Positions 8,759 to 17,232 of a DNA stretch of 64,000 nucleotides are shown one piece after another. Both the position numbers and the translations under genes were made by a program. The notes below the pieces were generated by a model. The model did not search any database, was not told the origin of the DNA, and saw only the letters and a list, made by a program, of their open reading frames with translations. The stretch comes from Planctomycetota bacterium (GTDB taxonomy: Bacteria; Planctomycetota; UBA8742; UBA2392): assembly GCA_020638675.1 (NCBI GenBank), contig JACKID010000001.1, positions 2,356,001 through 2,420,000 of the forward strand, read 5' to 3'. Every line of letters starts with the position of its first letter. Positions within the stretch are counted from its first letter, which is position 1.

Positions 8759-9583
8759 TCAGGCACGCGGATTGTCTGAAGCCGCGGGGTCCTGGGGCTT
8801 CGGCGCTGGCCGCTCGCCGAAAAACCAGCGGCTGGTGCGCCGCTGGCGGTATTTCAAACCGAACTTGTTGGTGGCTGCTTCGGAGACAAATTGGACGGCC
8901 TCTTCAGGCGAGTCAGTAACAAGCAGCAGGTTGACGTCGGCCTGGTCGATCGTGCCCTCGCGCACCATCACGTTCTGCAGGAAGTCCAGCATCGGCTGCC
9001 AATACTCGCATCCGAGCAGCACGATGGGGAACTGCTTGATCTTGCCGGTCTGGATCAGCGTGACGGTTTCAAAGACCTCATCCATGGTCCCGAACCCGCC
9101 GGGCGGAACGATGAAGCCGTAGCTGTACTTCACCAGCATCATCTTGCGCACGAAGAAGTAGCGGAACTCGACCCAGCGGTCGAGGTACGGGTTCGGCTTC
9201 TGCTCTTTGGGCAGCTTGATGTTGCAGCCCACCGACGGCGTCCCGGCGTCGCGGGCGCCACGGTTGGCCGCCTCCATGATGCCCGGGCCCCCGCCGGTCA
9301 TGACGGTGAACCCGGCCCTGCCGAGCTCGAAGCCGATCTCGCGAGCGAGCTTGTAGTAGTGGTGTGTCTCCGGAAACCGCGCCGAGCCGAACACGGTGAC
9401 GCAGGGCCCGATGAAGTGGAGCATGCGGAAGCCGCGGATCAGCTCGAAGAACACGCGCAGCGCACGCCCTAGCTCGTAGCGACGCTCGTGAGAGCCTTCC
9501 AGCAGCCGGAAGTCCTCGTCGCTGCCGCTGCGCTTGCCCCAGGTGTGCGTGTCGTGCCGAGAGTGTTCTCGCTGTTCGTCCAT
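8759..9583 (-). CDS. LOG-family (lysine decarboxylase-like) nucleoside 5'-monophosphate phosphoribohydrolase
   Basis: The family (TIGR00730/LOG, cytokinin-activating in plants) hydrolyses the N-glycosidic bond of purine nucleotides. Motifs seen are GGGPGIMEAANRGA and the catalytic PGGFGTMDE, with the Rossmann-type TVFGSARFPE strand before them. At about 274 residues from this start it is the longer bacterial form, with extra helices at the N-terminus (LGRALRVFFELIRGFRML). The start is uncertain: four in-frame ATGs between 9583 and 9679 lack Shine-Dalgarno matches and sit within a short tandem duplication, so the protein could reach 306 residues. The gene is divergent from 9724-10401. Confidence 0.85.
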   Translation of the reverse strand: MDEQREHSRHDTHTWGKRSGSDEDFRLLEGSHERRYELGRALRVFFELIRGFRMLHFIGPCVTVFGSARFPETHHYYKLAREIGFELGRAGFTVMTGGGPGIMEAANRGARDAGTPSVGCNIKLPKEQKPNPYLDRWVEFRYFFVRKMMLVKYSYGFIVPPGGFGTMDEVFETVTLIQTGKIKQFPIVLLGCEYWQPMLDFLQNVMVREGTIDQADVNLLLVTDSPEEAVQFVSEAATNKFGLKYRQRRTSRWFFGERPAPKPQDPAASDNPRA

Positions 9584-9589
9584 GCCGCA

Positions 9590-9635
9590 AGTCTGCCGGG
9601 CGGCGCGCTGCATGCAAGTCTGCCGCGCGGATTCC
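9590..9635. repeat. Short tandem duplication at the 5' end of the LOG gene
   Basis: Two copies of a GCAAGTCTGCCGSGCGG block lie about 25 bp apart. They generate repeated in-frame ATG codons on the minus strand and make the true start of the LOG-family protein ambiguous. Confidence 0.55.
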
Positions 9636-9723
9636 ATGCAGACGCGCGCGTCGTGGTGTACTATCTGCGTGCCCGGCATCCTGATCGCTCACAAACTCGC
9701 TGCCTGCTATCAGGGAGACGCGC

Positions 9724-10401
9724 ATGTCTGTTGCCCGCCTGCTGCTGTTCGCGCTCGCTTTTGCCTGCGCTCACTCGACGATTGACGCAGCCGACTTCGG
9801 AGACTTCCGGCCCAAAACGGCGCCGCAACGGACGCTCTTCGAGTACGACAAGCCCCCGGCGGTTCAGCGTGGCGGCGGGCAAAGCTTCAACGACCACTGG
9901 CCCTGGGGCGGCATCGAGATCTCGGCTTACTCCGGGCTCTACCCTGTCTTTCTAGCGGCAAGCCAGGGTATCGACGTGGGCATCCCGGTGATTCCCTGGA
10001 TTTCGTTCGTGCTGAAGGCCGAGGCCACGGCCGGGCTGCTGCTCACCGGCGGTATCTTCGACTTCGGGTTTCGCTTCCACTACGATTTCAGCGACAAGTT
10101 CGCCGTCTACGGAGAACTCACGGGTCGGTGGGCCATCGGTGAGCTTACGATCGCGAAGATTTTCCGCGGCTTCTTCAAAGAAGTGATCGACGCGGACATT
10201 GGCCCGATCAACGGCCTCGGGGTGGGCTTCGCCGGCGGCGTAGAACTGGGCGGACGACACCTGCGGTTCTTCGCAGGCATCCACTACAGCGCCATCTTCG
10301 TGGACACGGAGCTGTACGTGGAAGACCACAGCATCGGGCTTCCGACCATCACCATCAACCACTTCGGGTTCCAGGTCGGCATGCGCCTCTATCTGGGTTA
10401 G
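9724..10401 (+). CDS. Exported protein of unknown function, possibly a small beta-barrel
   Basis: A 225-residue protein with a signal peptide ending around STIDA/ADFG. The mature part alternates hydrophobic and polar residues and is rich in Gly and aromatics (IEISAYSGLYPVF, FDFGFRFHYDFSDKFAVYGEL, HFGFQVGMRLYLG), a composition seen in outer-membrane barrels. I cannot assign a family. A GGGAGA Shine-Dalgarno lies 5 nt before the ATG. The gene stands alone, followed by a terminator shared with convergent sodB. Confidence 0.68.
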   Translation: MSVARLLLFALAFACAHSTIDAADFGDFRPKTAPQRTLFEYDKPPAVQRGGGQSFNDHWPWGGIEISAYSGLYPVFLAASQGIDVGIPVIPWISFVLKAEATAGLLLTGGIFDFGFRFHYDFSDKFAVYGELTGRWAIGELTIAKIFRGFFKEVIDADIGPINGLGVGFAGGVELGGRHLRFFAGIHYSAIFVDTELYVEDHSIGLPTITINHFGFQVGMRLYLG

Positions 10402-10416
10402 CGCTGCCAATGAAAA

Positions 10417-10441
10417 GCGGCGGGCGCCTAACGCCCGCCGC
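10417..10441. terminator. Bidirectional terminator hairpin
   Basis: A 10-bp GC stem (10417-10426 with 10432-10441) with a 5-nt loop is flanked by AAAA on the left and CTT on the right. It lies between convergent 9724-10401 and sodB. Confidence 0.7.
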
Positions 10442-10468
10442 CTTGTGATTCACCTTTGCTCCAGCGAT

Positions 10469-11050
10469 CTAGCCCAGGTTCTTGGCAACAAAATCCCAGT
10501 TCACGAGGCTGTTAAGGAACGTCTCGATGTACTTGGGGCGGGCGTTGCGGAAGTCGATGTAGTAGGCGTGCTCCCACACGTCGATCGTCAGCAGGGGCGT
10601 ATCGCCGGACTTGATCGGGCAATCCGCGTTGCCGGTCTTGGTCACCTTCAGCTTGCCGTCCGCGCCCTTGACCAGCCACGCCCAGCCGCTGCCGAATTGA
10701 GTCGCGGCCGCGTTGCTGAACTCTTCCTTGAACTTGTCGAAGCTGCCGAAGGCCGCGTTGATCGCATCGGCCAGCTTGCCGCTCGGCGCTCCGCCGCCGC
10801 CCGGCTTCATGCAGTTCCAGTAGAATGTGTGGTTCCAGACCTGCGCGGCGTTGTTGAACAGCCCGCCTTCCGTGGTCTTGACCAGTTCCTCGAGCGACTT
10901 GGAGGCTTCCGGCTTGCCCTCGGTCAGCTTGTTCAGGTTGGTTACGTAAGCGTTGTGATGCTTGCCGTAGTGGTAGTCCAGCGTCTCGGCCGTGATGTGC
11001 GGCTCCAGCGCGTTCTTTTCCCAGGGCAGCTTCGGCAGCTCGAAGGGCAT
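10469..11050 (-). CDS. sodB: Iron superoxide dismutase
   Basis: A 193-residue Fe/Mn superoxide dismutase that converts superoxide to peroxide and oxygen. All four metal ligands are visible: H27 (YHYGKHH), H74 (VWNHTFYW), D157 and H161 (DVWEHAYYID). Gln70 in NNAAQVWNH and the GSGWAWLV block are characteristic of the iron form. No signal peptide is seen, so it should be cytoplasmic. AGGAGA precedes the ATG at good spacing. The neighbouring selenoprotein array suggests an oxidative-stress locus, but sodB is transcribed away from it. Confidence 0.95.
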   Translation of the reverse strand: MPFELPKLPWEKNALEPHITAETLDYHYGKHHNAYVTNLNKLTEGKPEASKSLEELVKTTEGGLFNNAAQVWNHTFYWNCMKPGGGGAPSGKLADAINAAFGSFDKFKEEFSNAAATQFGSGWAWLVKGADGKLKVTKTGNADCPIKSGDTPLLTIDVWEHAYYIDFRNARPKYIETFLNSLVNWDFVAKNLG

Positions 11051-11099
11051 TTGTGTCTCCTGTCAGTGGTTCCCGGATAGCCGGTAAGGTCGGACAGGT

Positions 11100-11127
11100 T
11101 TTATAAAGGATAGTCTTTAGGAATCAA
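11100..11127 (-). promoter_or_regulatory. Promoter of sodB
   Basis: On the minus strand, TTGATT (11122-11127) and TATAAA (11100-11105) are separated by 16 bp. The -10 box is about 50 nt upstream of the sodB ATG. Confidence 0.5.
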
Positions 11128-11317
11128 CCCTGTTAGCAGCGCTTCCGTCCCGCTGGTGAGTGACTGAACTCTCCTTCTATGGAAGCGATTGTTCCGAAGA
11201 AATGTTGTAAGTCTAAAATGTCATGCCACACTTAACACCAGATTCCGGCACACTCTGGACTCTTGAGTGGTGCGTACGGTGCGAACGTATTCTGGCCCAT
11301 ACCAGGGAGAGTGATAG

Positions 11318-12190
11318 ATGAGCAAATTCCTTTCAATTGCGGCCCTCAGCATCGCGGTGAGCTGTCTCGCCGGCGTTGTTGCGCAGCCGCTGGCCGCAGG
11401 CTGATGCGGAGGCTCGAAGGTCGGCCGTGTAGCCGGCCCCACCGGTGGTGGAGCAAAGCCCGTAGCAGATCCTGCCAAGCAGCCCTCATGGGCTAGTGCA
11501 TCATCCTCATCCATCGAATCCGCAGCTGCTGAAAAGCGTCCGATCGTGCTGTACTTCCCGGACGAAAACGACAGCGAGTGGGAGCTCTACGGCGAAGACT
11601 TCGCTGAGCTGAGCAAGATGGACGCCATGTTCATGAAGATCGCTTACACCGCTGACCGCGAAGTTTCCCCGTGGGCAGAGGAAAGCGTCGTCCCGACCAG
11701 CAAGCTTCTCAGCGACAACCCCTCCCGCGAATACAACGTCGCGGTGGGCAAGCCCGCAGTGCTGGTTTGCGACTGGTACGGCAATGAGTACTTCCGTACC
11801 GACAACAAGGTTCGCGCCGACAAGCTCAAGCTGATGATTGCCAAGGTCGCTGACCTGGTTGATGACGCGAACAAGAAGCTTCAGAAGAACCTCGACAAGG
11901 CCCAGGCTGCCGCCGACAAGGAGAACAGCAAGGACGCCATCAAGGAACTGCTGAAGAACTTCAAGGAAGGCGTCGTTGGTCTGGAGGCACAGGAAGGTTC
12001 CATCCGCCTGTACCACGAGATCATGGACGGCATCCGCGCCAAGAAGGACGAGCTGGTTGAGAAGGGTGACGTGGACGGCCTGAAGGAACTGGGCAAGATC
12101 GTCAAGAAGACCGAGCTCGAAAAGGAAATCGACGAAGCCATGGAAGCCGCCAAGAACGCGGCCGTCGAGAACCCGAAGACCCAGAAGTAA
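11318..12190 (+). CDS. Selenoprotein: exported thioredoxin-like protein with N-terminal Sec-Cys pair (copy 1)
   Basis: A 290-residue product if the UGA at 11402-11404 is read as selenocysteine (Sec29). GGGAGAG precedes the ATG at 11318. The signal peptide ends ...AQPLAAG and is followed directly by Sec-Cys-Gly-Gly. Without readthrough the gene would give only 28 residues and a headless 215-residue frame. Residues about 74-185 look thioredoxin-like (strand IVLYFP, then VLVCDWYGNEYFR) but lack a CxxC in the usual place, and a charged helical tail follows. The same start, UGA position and flanking residues recur in 13670-14563, and selA and selC lie within 6 kb. The Sec-Cys pair is probably the redox centre; this is inference. 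Confidence 0.85.
11402..11438 (+). promoter_or_regulatory. Candidate bacterial SECIS element (copy 1)
   Basis: Downstream of the Sec UGA, 11419-11425 pairs with 11432-11438 (7 bp, one G-U) around a 6-nt loop, CGUGUA. The loop starts 22 nt after the UGA, within the range of bacterial SECIS hairpins recognised by SelB. It was paired by hand. Confidence 0.65.
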
Positions 12191-12523
12191 CAAGCCACAA
12201 GACAATCAAAGACGGCGCCCTCGGGCGCCGTCTTTTGTCATTTGTCTGCCACGGCGGCGTGCTTCCGACGAATCGTTGTAACCCTGCCGCGTCGCGACCC
12301 ACTAATCTGCGAAGATAGCCAGCCCCACGGAAAACCATGCGAAGCACCCACAAGCTTCCTTTCCACTGACGCTGCCACGATCGGAGTGGCGGCGCCTCTT
12401 CAACGGGTAACTGATCCAACAACTCCCGGCTGTGGACGGCCCACCACCCTGATGCGGTGCGGTGCGCGCCATTTTCATTGCCACAGCTATCGAACGGTGC
12501 GGTTCGACTGAAGGGAGACTCAA
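12191..12523. other. Intergenic stretch between family copies 1 and 2
   Basis: Apart from the terminator at its left end and the GGGAG ribosome site at its right end, I see no convincing gene or RNA in these 333 bases. A promoter for copy 2 probably lies here but I cannot point to it. Confidence 0.4.
12208..12235 (+). terminator. Intrinsic terminator after selenoprotein copy 1
   Basis: A 13-bp stem (12208-12220 with 12223-12235) is followed by a short T-rich tail (TTTTGTC overlapping the stem end). It ends the first gene of the array, so copy 2 must have its own promoter. Confidence 0.85.
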
Positions 12524-13435
12524 ATGAAGAAGAGTTATTGGTCCGTGCTGATGCTGGCGTTGTTTGCCATCGTCGGCTTATCCACCCCGCTCTCGGCTTG
12601 TCCGAGCGGCGGGTGTGGCGGCACCGGCGCGACGGCCGGTTGTCCGAATGGCGGCTGCCCAAGCGGCGGTTGCCCGAACGACAACAAGCTGAAGCGTGCG
12701 CCCGCGCAGCAGCCGAACGGCGGGGGGCGCGCGCCCGTCGCCGCAGACCCGAAGGGTGTTCCATCGTGGCAGACGGTCTCAACCGAGGCCATCGAAAGCG
12801 CCGCGGCCGAGGAGCGCCCGATCATCGTCTACTTCCCCAGCGAGAACGCGAACGACTCAGAGTTCTACGGGGAAGAACTGGCGGAGCTGAGCAAGGCCGA
12901 CGCCCTGTTCATCAAGATGCCGTACACCGCCGACCGGGAAGCTTCGCCCTGGGCGGAAGAGTCCGTGGTGCCGACCAGCAAGCTGCTGAGCGACAACCCC
13001 GCCCGCGACTTCAACGTCGCGGGCGGCAAGGCCACCGTGCTGGTCTGCGACTGGTACGGCAACGAGTGCTTCCGCACGGACGTGAAGATCAAGGCCGACA
13101 AGCTGTCCGCCATGATCGGCAAGGTGAAGGAGCAGGTCGACGACGCCAACGAGAAGCTGCAGAAGAACCTCGACAAGGCGCAGGAGTACGTCGACGCCTC
13201 CGACCGCAAGAACGCCATCAAGTACCTGTTGAAGAACTTCAAGGATGGACTTGTCGGGCTCAGCGCGCAGGAAGACACCATTCGCCTGTATCACCAGGTG
13301 ATGGACGACGCCCGCGCGGAAGTCGCCAAGCTGACCGAAGCCAAGGACTCCGAGGCGCTGAAGGCACTCGCCAAGGAGTTCAAGAAGACGGACGTTGAGA
13401 AGGACATTGACGAAGCGCTCAGCAAATTGAGCTAG
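12524..13435 (+). CDS. Cysteine-containing paralogue of the Sec-Cys thioredoxin-like family (copy 2)
   Basis: A 303-residue exported protein with signal MKKSYWSVLMLALFAIVGLS and then PLSAC, which fits a lipobox, so it may be a lipoprotein. The N-terminal mature segment has no Sec but a row of Cys-Gly motifs (ACPSGGCGG, GCPNGGCPSGGCPND). The thioredoxin-like domain and helical tail closely match copies 1 and 3; SPWAEESVVPTSKLLSDNP is nearly invariant in all three. It is thus the Cys form of a mixed Sec/Cys family. GGGAG precedes the ATG. Terminators on both sides show that the three copies are separately transcribed. Catalytic role unknown. Confidence 0.8.
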   Translation: MKKSYWSVLMLALFAIVGLSTPLSACPSGGCGGTGATAGCPNGGCPSGGCPNDNKLKRAPAQQPNGGGRAPVAADPKGVPSWQTVSTEAIESAAAEERPIIVYFPSENANDSEFYGEELAELSKADALFIKMPYTADREASPWAEESVVPTSKLLSDNPARDFNVAGGKATVLVCDWYGNECFRTDVKIKADKLSAMIGKVKEQVDDANEKLQKNLDKAQEYVDASDRKNAIKYLLKNFKDGLVGLSAQEDTIRLYHQVMDDARAEVAKLTEAKDSEALKALAKEFKKTDVEKDIDEALSKLS

Positions 13436-13452
13436 CCTGAATCATGCAGAAC

Positions 13453-13480
13453 AATGCGGGCCGGAACACCGGCCCGCATT
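13453..13480 (+). terminator. Intrinsic terminator after copy 2
   Basis: A 12-bp stem (13453-13464 with 13469-13480) has an AACA loop and a short TTTGC tail, 17 nt after the stop codon. Confidence 0.82.
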
Positions 13481-13669
13481 TGCATTGGCCGTAAGTCCTT
13501 TTCTCCTGAAGGCTTATAGCCGCCAATGTCGGGGTGAACCGTTCGGCAGCCCGCTCGTTTGAAAAACCACACAAACAGACTGTTCTGCCGGGATTCGCTC
13601 GTAAGCAGTGACGATTTCACTACACTTATGCTTGGTGCTGGGCAGCAACCAATTTACGGAGGAGACGAT

Positions 13670-14563
13670 ATGAGGCGTTTTGCAATGCTCGCTCTGATGG
13701 CCGTCGGCGCGTTTGCGCTCGCGGGTATCACGGCGCAGCCGCTTTCGGCAGGCTGATGTGGTGGTGGCAGCGGCGGTGCCGCTGCGGGTGGGGCTGCTGG
13801 TCCCACGGCCAAGAAACTTGGTCGCGCTGCAGGACCGACGGGTGGCGGTACGGCACGTCCGGCCCCAACGATCGATCCCGAGTCACTTCCAACATGGCAA
13901 CGCGCTTCGTCTGAGACTCTTGAGTCCGCGGCGAAGGAATCCCGTCCGTTGCTGATTTACTTCCCGGGTGAAAACGACACAGACGCCGATTTCGCCGACA
14001 AGGAGTTGGCCGATATCAGCAAGACGGACGCCGTCTTCATCAAGATCCCGTACACTGAGGATCGCGAGAAGTCCCCGTGGGCCGACGAATCGGTCGTCCC
14101 GACCAGCAAGATCCTGAGTGACAACCCGTCGCGCGACTACAACGTCGCCGTCGGCAAGGTCACCATCGTCGTGGCCGACTCGTACGGCAACGAGTATTAC
14201 CGCCTTACCAAGAAGCCCTCCGGCGACCAGCTCAAAGGCTACCTCGGCAAGGTGAAGGAACAGGTCGACAAGGCCAACGAGAAGCTGCAGAAGAACCTCG
14301 ACAAGGCCAACGACTACCTCGCCAAGGAAGACCGCAAGAACGCCGTGAAGTATCTGCTCAAGAACTTCAAGGAAGACGTGGTCGGTCTGCAGGCGCAGGA
14401 AGACACGATTCGCGCCTACCACGACATCCTCGACGCCGCTCGCAGCCAGATGGCCGAGTTGGTTGAGAAGGGTGACGCGGAAGGTCTGAAGGCCCTCGCC
14501 AAGGACGTCGACAAGACGGACATGGAGAAGGAAGTCGAAGAAGCGATCGACAACCTGAAGTAA
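13670..14563 (+). CDS. Selenoprotein: exported thioredoxin-like protein with N-terminal Sec-Cys pair (copy 3)
   Basis: A 297-residue product with Sec29 encoded by UGA 13754-13756. GGAGGAG lies just before the ATG at 13670. The signal peptide ends AQPLSAG, then Sec-Cys-Gly-Gly-Gly and a Gly/Ala-rich linker; Sec is at exactly the same residue as in copy 1. The frame is open from 13670 to 14563 apart from this UGA. The thioredoxin-like domain (about residues 90-200) keeps YFPGENDTDADFADKELA and SPWADESVVPTSKILSDNP, but the strand segment reads IVVADSYGNEYYR without Cys. That leaves the N-terminal Sec-Cys as the only obvious redox pair. Export and a redox or metal role are inferred. Confidence 0.85.
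13754..13785 (+). promoter_or_regulatory. Candidate bacterial SECIS element (copy 3)
   Basis: A perfect 8-bp stem (13767-13774 with 13778-13785) closes a GGU loop 18 nt downstream of the Sec UGA. Apical-loop G residues at this distance match the bacterial SECIS pattern. Sequence differs from copy 1 but position is conserved. Confidence 0.65.
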
Positions 14564-14577
14564 TCAGCCTGCCTGTT

Positions 14578-15033
14578 TCACGAAGCGGCGCCCCCGGGCG
14601 CCGCTTCTTCTTTTGGCGTGCGGAACACCAGGTGCCACGCAGGGTAGCTGAAGCACGCAAACACGGCAAAACTGGTCACCAGCACCAGCAGGTGGCTATG
14701 GGCGATGCGCTCCGGCAGCAGGGTGCGCCCCAGCCAGAGCATCAGGACGTTCATCAGCAGCGTCGCAGCTTCCGCCAGCACGAATCCCGCAAGCTGTTTG
14801 TGCAGCTTCCCCTGCCGCGCCCGGAACACAAAGTAGCGCGCCCCGACAAACTGCACGCCCGCCCCGACCAGCAGCCCCACATTGTCCGCCAGCGACTGGT
14901 TGAGGTGCAGCAGAAGGTGCAGCGGCAGATAGACGGCGAAGTAGATGCCGGTCGCAGCACCACCGGTGATGCAGTTGCGCACGAAGCGCCAGACGCGCGC
15001 GGTTTGAACTCGTGTCAATGCGGCCTCAGCCAT
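14578..15033 (-). CDS. GtrA-family membrane protein
   Basis: A 151-residue protein with four hydrophobic segments (about 20-38, 48-64, 82-100, 110-132), the size and layout of GtrA proteins, which move or support polyprenyl-linked sugars across the inner membrane for surface polysaccharide or teichoic-type glycosylation. VGAGVQFVGARYFVFR is the typical conserved segment. It is convergent with selenoprotein copy 3, whose terminator hairpin lies inside the last codons of this gene. A GT2 glycosyltransferase of the type often paired with GtrA lies 1.5 kb away, but on the other strand. Confidence 0.8.
   Translation of the reverse strand: MAEAALTRVQTARVWRFVRNCITGGAATGIYFAVYLPLHLLLHLNQSLADNVGLLVGAGVQFVGARYFVFRARQGKLHKQLAGFVLAEAATLLMNVLMLWLGRTLLPERIAHSHLLVLVTSFAVFACFSYPAWHLVFRTPKEEAAPGGAAS
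14582..14607 (+). terminator. Intrinsic terminator after copy 3, inside the 3' end of gtrA
   Basis: A 12-bp stem (14582-14593 with 14596-14607) with a 2-nt loop is followed by TTCTTCTTTT. It terminates the plus-strand selenoprotein gene and at the same time encodes the last residues of the minus-strand GtrA protein. Confidence 0.85.
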
Positions 15034-15125
15034 GTTTCAAGCATACCCCGTCATAGGCGCTTTAGGGTAAAGGTTGCGCAAAGCCGCGCGTTGGACCCGT
15101 CCCCGACCGCTGCTAGACTGATTGC

Positions 15126-16532
15126 GTGAGCAAAGCCGCCGCTTCCAAATCTGCCGCTCTGCGCGACCTTCCCAAGCTGGACACACTGCTTGGCAGCGCC
15201 CCGTTTCAGGGCCTGATCGAGTCGGCCGGGCGCGCCCTCGTGACCGAGGAAACCCGCGCTGCGCTGGACGTACTGCGCACGGACCTGCGCGAAGGCGGCC
15301 ACGTTTTTCAGTCCGAGTTGACCGAGCCCGCGCTGGCCTCGTTGGTGGAGCGCCGTATCGCAGCGCTCACCGAGCCCGTCCAGTGCCGCGTCATCAACGC
15401 CACCGGCGTCATCCTGCACACGTCGCTGGGTCGTGCGCCGCTTGCACCGCAGGCCGTCGAGACAGCGATGCGCGAAGCCACCGGCTACTCCTGCCTCGAG
15501 CTCGACCGCGCAACCGGCAAACGCAGCGATCGCGACAAGCTCGTGAACGGATTGCTCGCGCGCATCACGGGCGCAGAGGCCGCAACCGTAGTGAATAACA
15601 ACGCGGCCGCGACCATGCTGATCCTGAACACATTGGCCGAGGGCAAGGAATGCGTCTGCAGCCGCGCCCACATGGTTGAAATCGGCGGCAGCTACCGCAT
15701 GCCCGACGTGATGCGCAAATCGAGCTGCCAATTGGTCGAGATCGGCACGACCAACAAGACGAAGGCCGCGGACTACGAAGACGCCATCACCGAAAACACC
15801 GGCATGCTGCTGAAGGTTCACACCAGCAATTACGCGATCGTCGGCTTCGTGCACGAAGCCGCGCTGGAAGAGCTGGTCGAGATCGGGCGTCGTCGTAACG
15901 TGCCGGTCGTGTACGACCTTGGCGCGGGCAGCATCATCGACCTGAAGCAATACGGCATCACCCGCGAGCCCAGCGTGCCGGACCTCGTTGCCACCGGCGC
16001 AGACCTCGTCTGCTTCAGCGGCGACAAGCTGTTCGGCGGCCCCCAAGCCGGACTGATCGTCGGGCGTAAGGACCTCGTGGACCGCGTCAAGAAGAACGCC
16101 ATGTTCCGCATGATGCGCTGCGACAAGGTGACGCTCAGCCTGCTGGAACACACCCTCAAGCTGTACCTCGACCCCAAGCAGGTGATCGAGAGCGTCCCAA
16201 CCCTGCACGCCATCGCGCGCGACGCCGATGAAATCAAGCGCAAGGCGCGCGCGATCGCGAGCAAGCTCAAGAAGGCGGGCATCGAGGCCGAGATCACCGA
16301 CAGCACCAGCCAGATCGGCGGCGGCAGCACACCCGGAGAAGAGCTGCCGACCACGGTCATCGCCATCCGCAAGCTCGGCGGCTCGCCCGATGCCGCCGCC
16401 AGGCGCCTGCGTCTCGGAACACCCAGCGTCTTCTGCCGCATCGAGAACGACGCACTTGTCTTCGACCCCCGCACCCTGCTGCCCGGCCAGGAAAACGAGC
16501 TGGTCTCGGCCATCACGGCCGCGAAGAGCTGA
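15126..16532 (+). CDS. selA: L-seryl-tRNA(Sec) selenium transferase
   Basis: A 468-residue fold-type I PLP enzyme that converts Ser-tRNA(Sec) to Sec-tRNA(Sec) using selenophosphate; length matches SelA (about 463). INATGVILHTSLGRAPL, SCLELDRATGKRSDR and the PLP-lysine motif FSGDKLFGGPQAG (Lys at about residue 301) are diagnostic. The start is a GTG with a weak Shine-Dalgarno. It uses UGA as its own stop codon. Eight bases separate it from the downstream GT2 gene, and selC follows 700 bp later, so synthesis of charged tRNA(Sec) is partly encoded at one locus. selB and selD are not in the window. Confidence 0.95.
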   Translation: MSKAAASKSAALRDLPKLDTLLGSAPFQGLIESAGRALVTEETRAALDVLRTDLREGGHVFQSELTEPALASLVERRIAALTEPVQCRVINATGVILHTSLGRAPLAPQAVETAMREATGYSCLELDRATGKRSDRDKLVNGLLARITGAEAATVVNNNAAATMLILNTLAEGKECVCSRAHMVEIGGSYRMPDVMRKSSCQLVEIGTTNKTKAADYEDAITENTGMLLKVHTSNYAIVGFVHEAALEELVEIGRRRNVPVVYDLGAGSIIDLKQYGITREPSVPDLVATGADLVCFSGDKLFGGPQAGLIVGRKDLVDRVKKNAMFRMMRCDKVTLSLLEHTLKLYLDPKQVIESVPTLHAIARDADEIKRKARAIASKLKKAGIEAEITDSTSQIGGGSTPGEELPTTVIAIRKLGGSPDAAARRLRLGTPSVFCRIENDALVFDPRTLLPGQENELVSAITAAKS

Positions 16533-16540
16533 TCTGAACA

Positions 16541-17194
16541 TTGGAAGATCTGACCATCGTGCTACCGACGCTCAACGAAGCCGGCAACGTCGGCCCGCTG
16601 ATCCGCGCGCTGCATGAGAAGCTGGGCGAAACGCCGGTGATCGTCGTCGACGGCGGCAGCAGAGACGACACCGCCCAGGAAGCCTCGACGGCCGGCGCAC
16701 GCGTCAGCGAAAATCACAACGGCTACGCGGCGGCGTTGCTGCAAGGCATGCGCGAAGCAAACACCACCTGGGTCATGGTGCTGGATGCCGACGGCAGCCA
16801 CACACCGGAAGATGCGCGCAAGTTGTGGGATGCACGCGAAGACGCCGATCTCGTCGTCGGCAGCCGGCTCGTAAAGGGCGGCGGCAGCGCGGGCGGCCCG
16901 TTCCGGAGGTTTCTGTCGCGCACGCTGGCCGGTCTGTTCGCCACGTTCGCGCGCATGCCCGCGCGCGACGTCAGCAGCGGTTTTCGTCTCTACCGCCGCG
17001 ACCTGTTTCTCGATGCGCCGGAAACGGCGAAGTTCTTCGAGGTACAGCCCACGCTGCTCGCCCATGCCAGGCGCAAAGATGCCCGGGTGAAAGAAATCGG
17101 AATCTACTACAACCCAAGAGGCAAGGGTCGCAGCAAGAACCGCATCATACGCTACGGCTTCGCATTTCTCGGCGCGCTATGGAGGCTGCGCTAG
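16541..17194 (+). CDS. GT2 glycosyltransferase, dolichol-phosphate mannosyltransferase-like
   Basis: A 217-residue GT-A fold transferase: the nucleotide-sugar strand LTIVLPTLNEAGNVGPLI, VIVVDGGSRDDT, the DxD-type metal motif VLDADGSHTPE, and SSGFRLYRRD with the acceptor-side region. No C-terminal membrane segment is visible, so it is the short soluble form that charges a polyprenyl phosphate. The start is a TTG, 8 bp after selA and without a clear ribosome site, so translation may be coupled to selA. It may work with GtrA-type proteins. Its place between selA and selC looks incidental. Confidence 0.85.
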   Translation: MEDLTIVLPTLNEAGNVGPLIRALHEKLGETPVIVVDGGSRDDTAQEASTAGARVSENHNGYAAALLQGMREANTTWVMVLDADGSHTPEDARKLWDAREDADLVVGSRLVKGGGSAGGPFRRFLSRTLAGLFATFARMPARDVSSGFRLYRRDLFLDAPETAKFFEVQPTLLAHARRKDARVKEIGIYYNPRGKGRSKNRIIRYGFAFLGALWRLR

Positions 17195-17195
17195 C

Positions 17196-17224
17196 ATGAC
17201 GAGCCGCAACGGCTCGTGTATAAC
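17196..17224 (+). promoter_or_regulatory. Candidate promoter of selC
   Basis: ATGACG (17196-17201) and TATAAC (17219-17224) are separated by 17 bp, ending 8 bp before the tRNA. An 8-bp hairpin with a CAA loop (17199-17217) overlaps the spacer and could end the selA-GT2 transcript. Confidence 0.5.
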
Positions 17225-17232
17225 ACTCGCAG

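Noticed and set aside
11402..13756. In-frame stop codons in 11318-12190 and 13670-14563 as signs of pseudogenes
   Set aside because: Both UGAs are at the same codon, precede Cys and a hairpin, and the frames beyond are conserved between copies. selA and selC are close by.
15051..16541. A 496-codon minus-strand open frame
   Set aside because: Exactly antisense to selA, with a low-complexity Ala/Gly/Asp translation and no motif.
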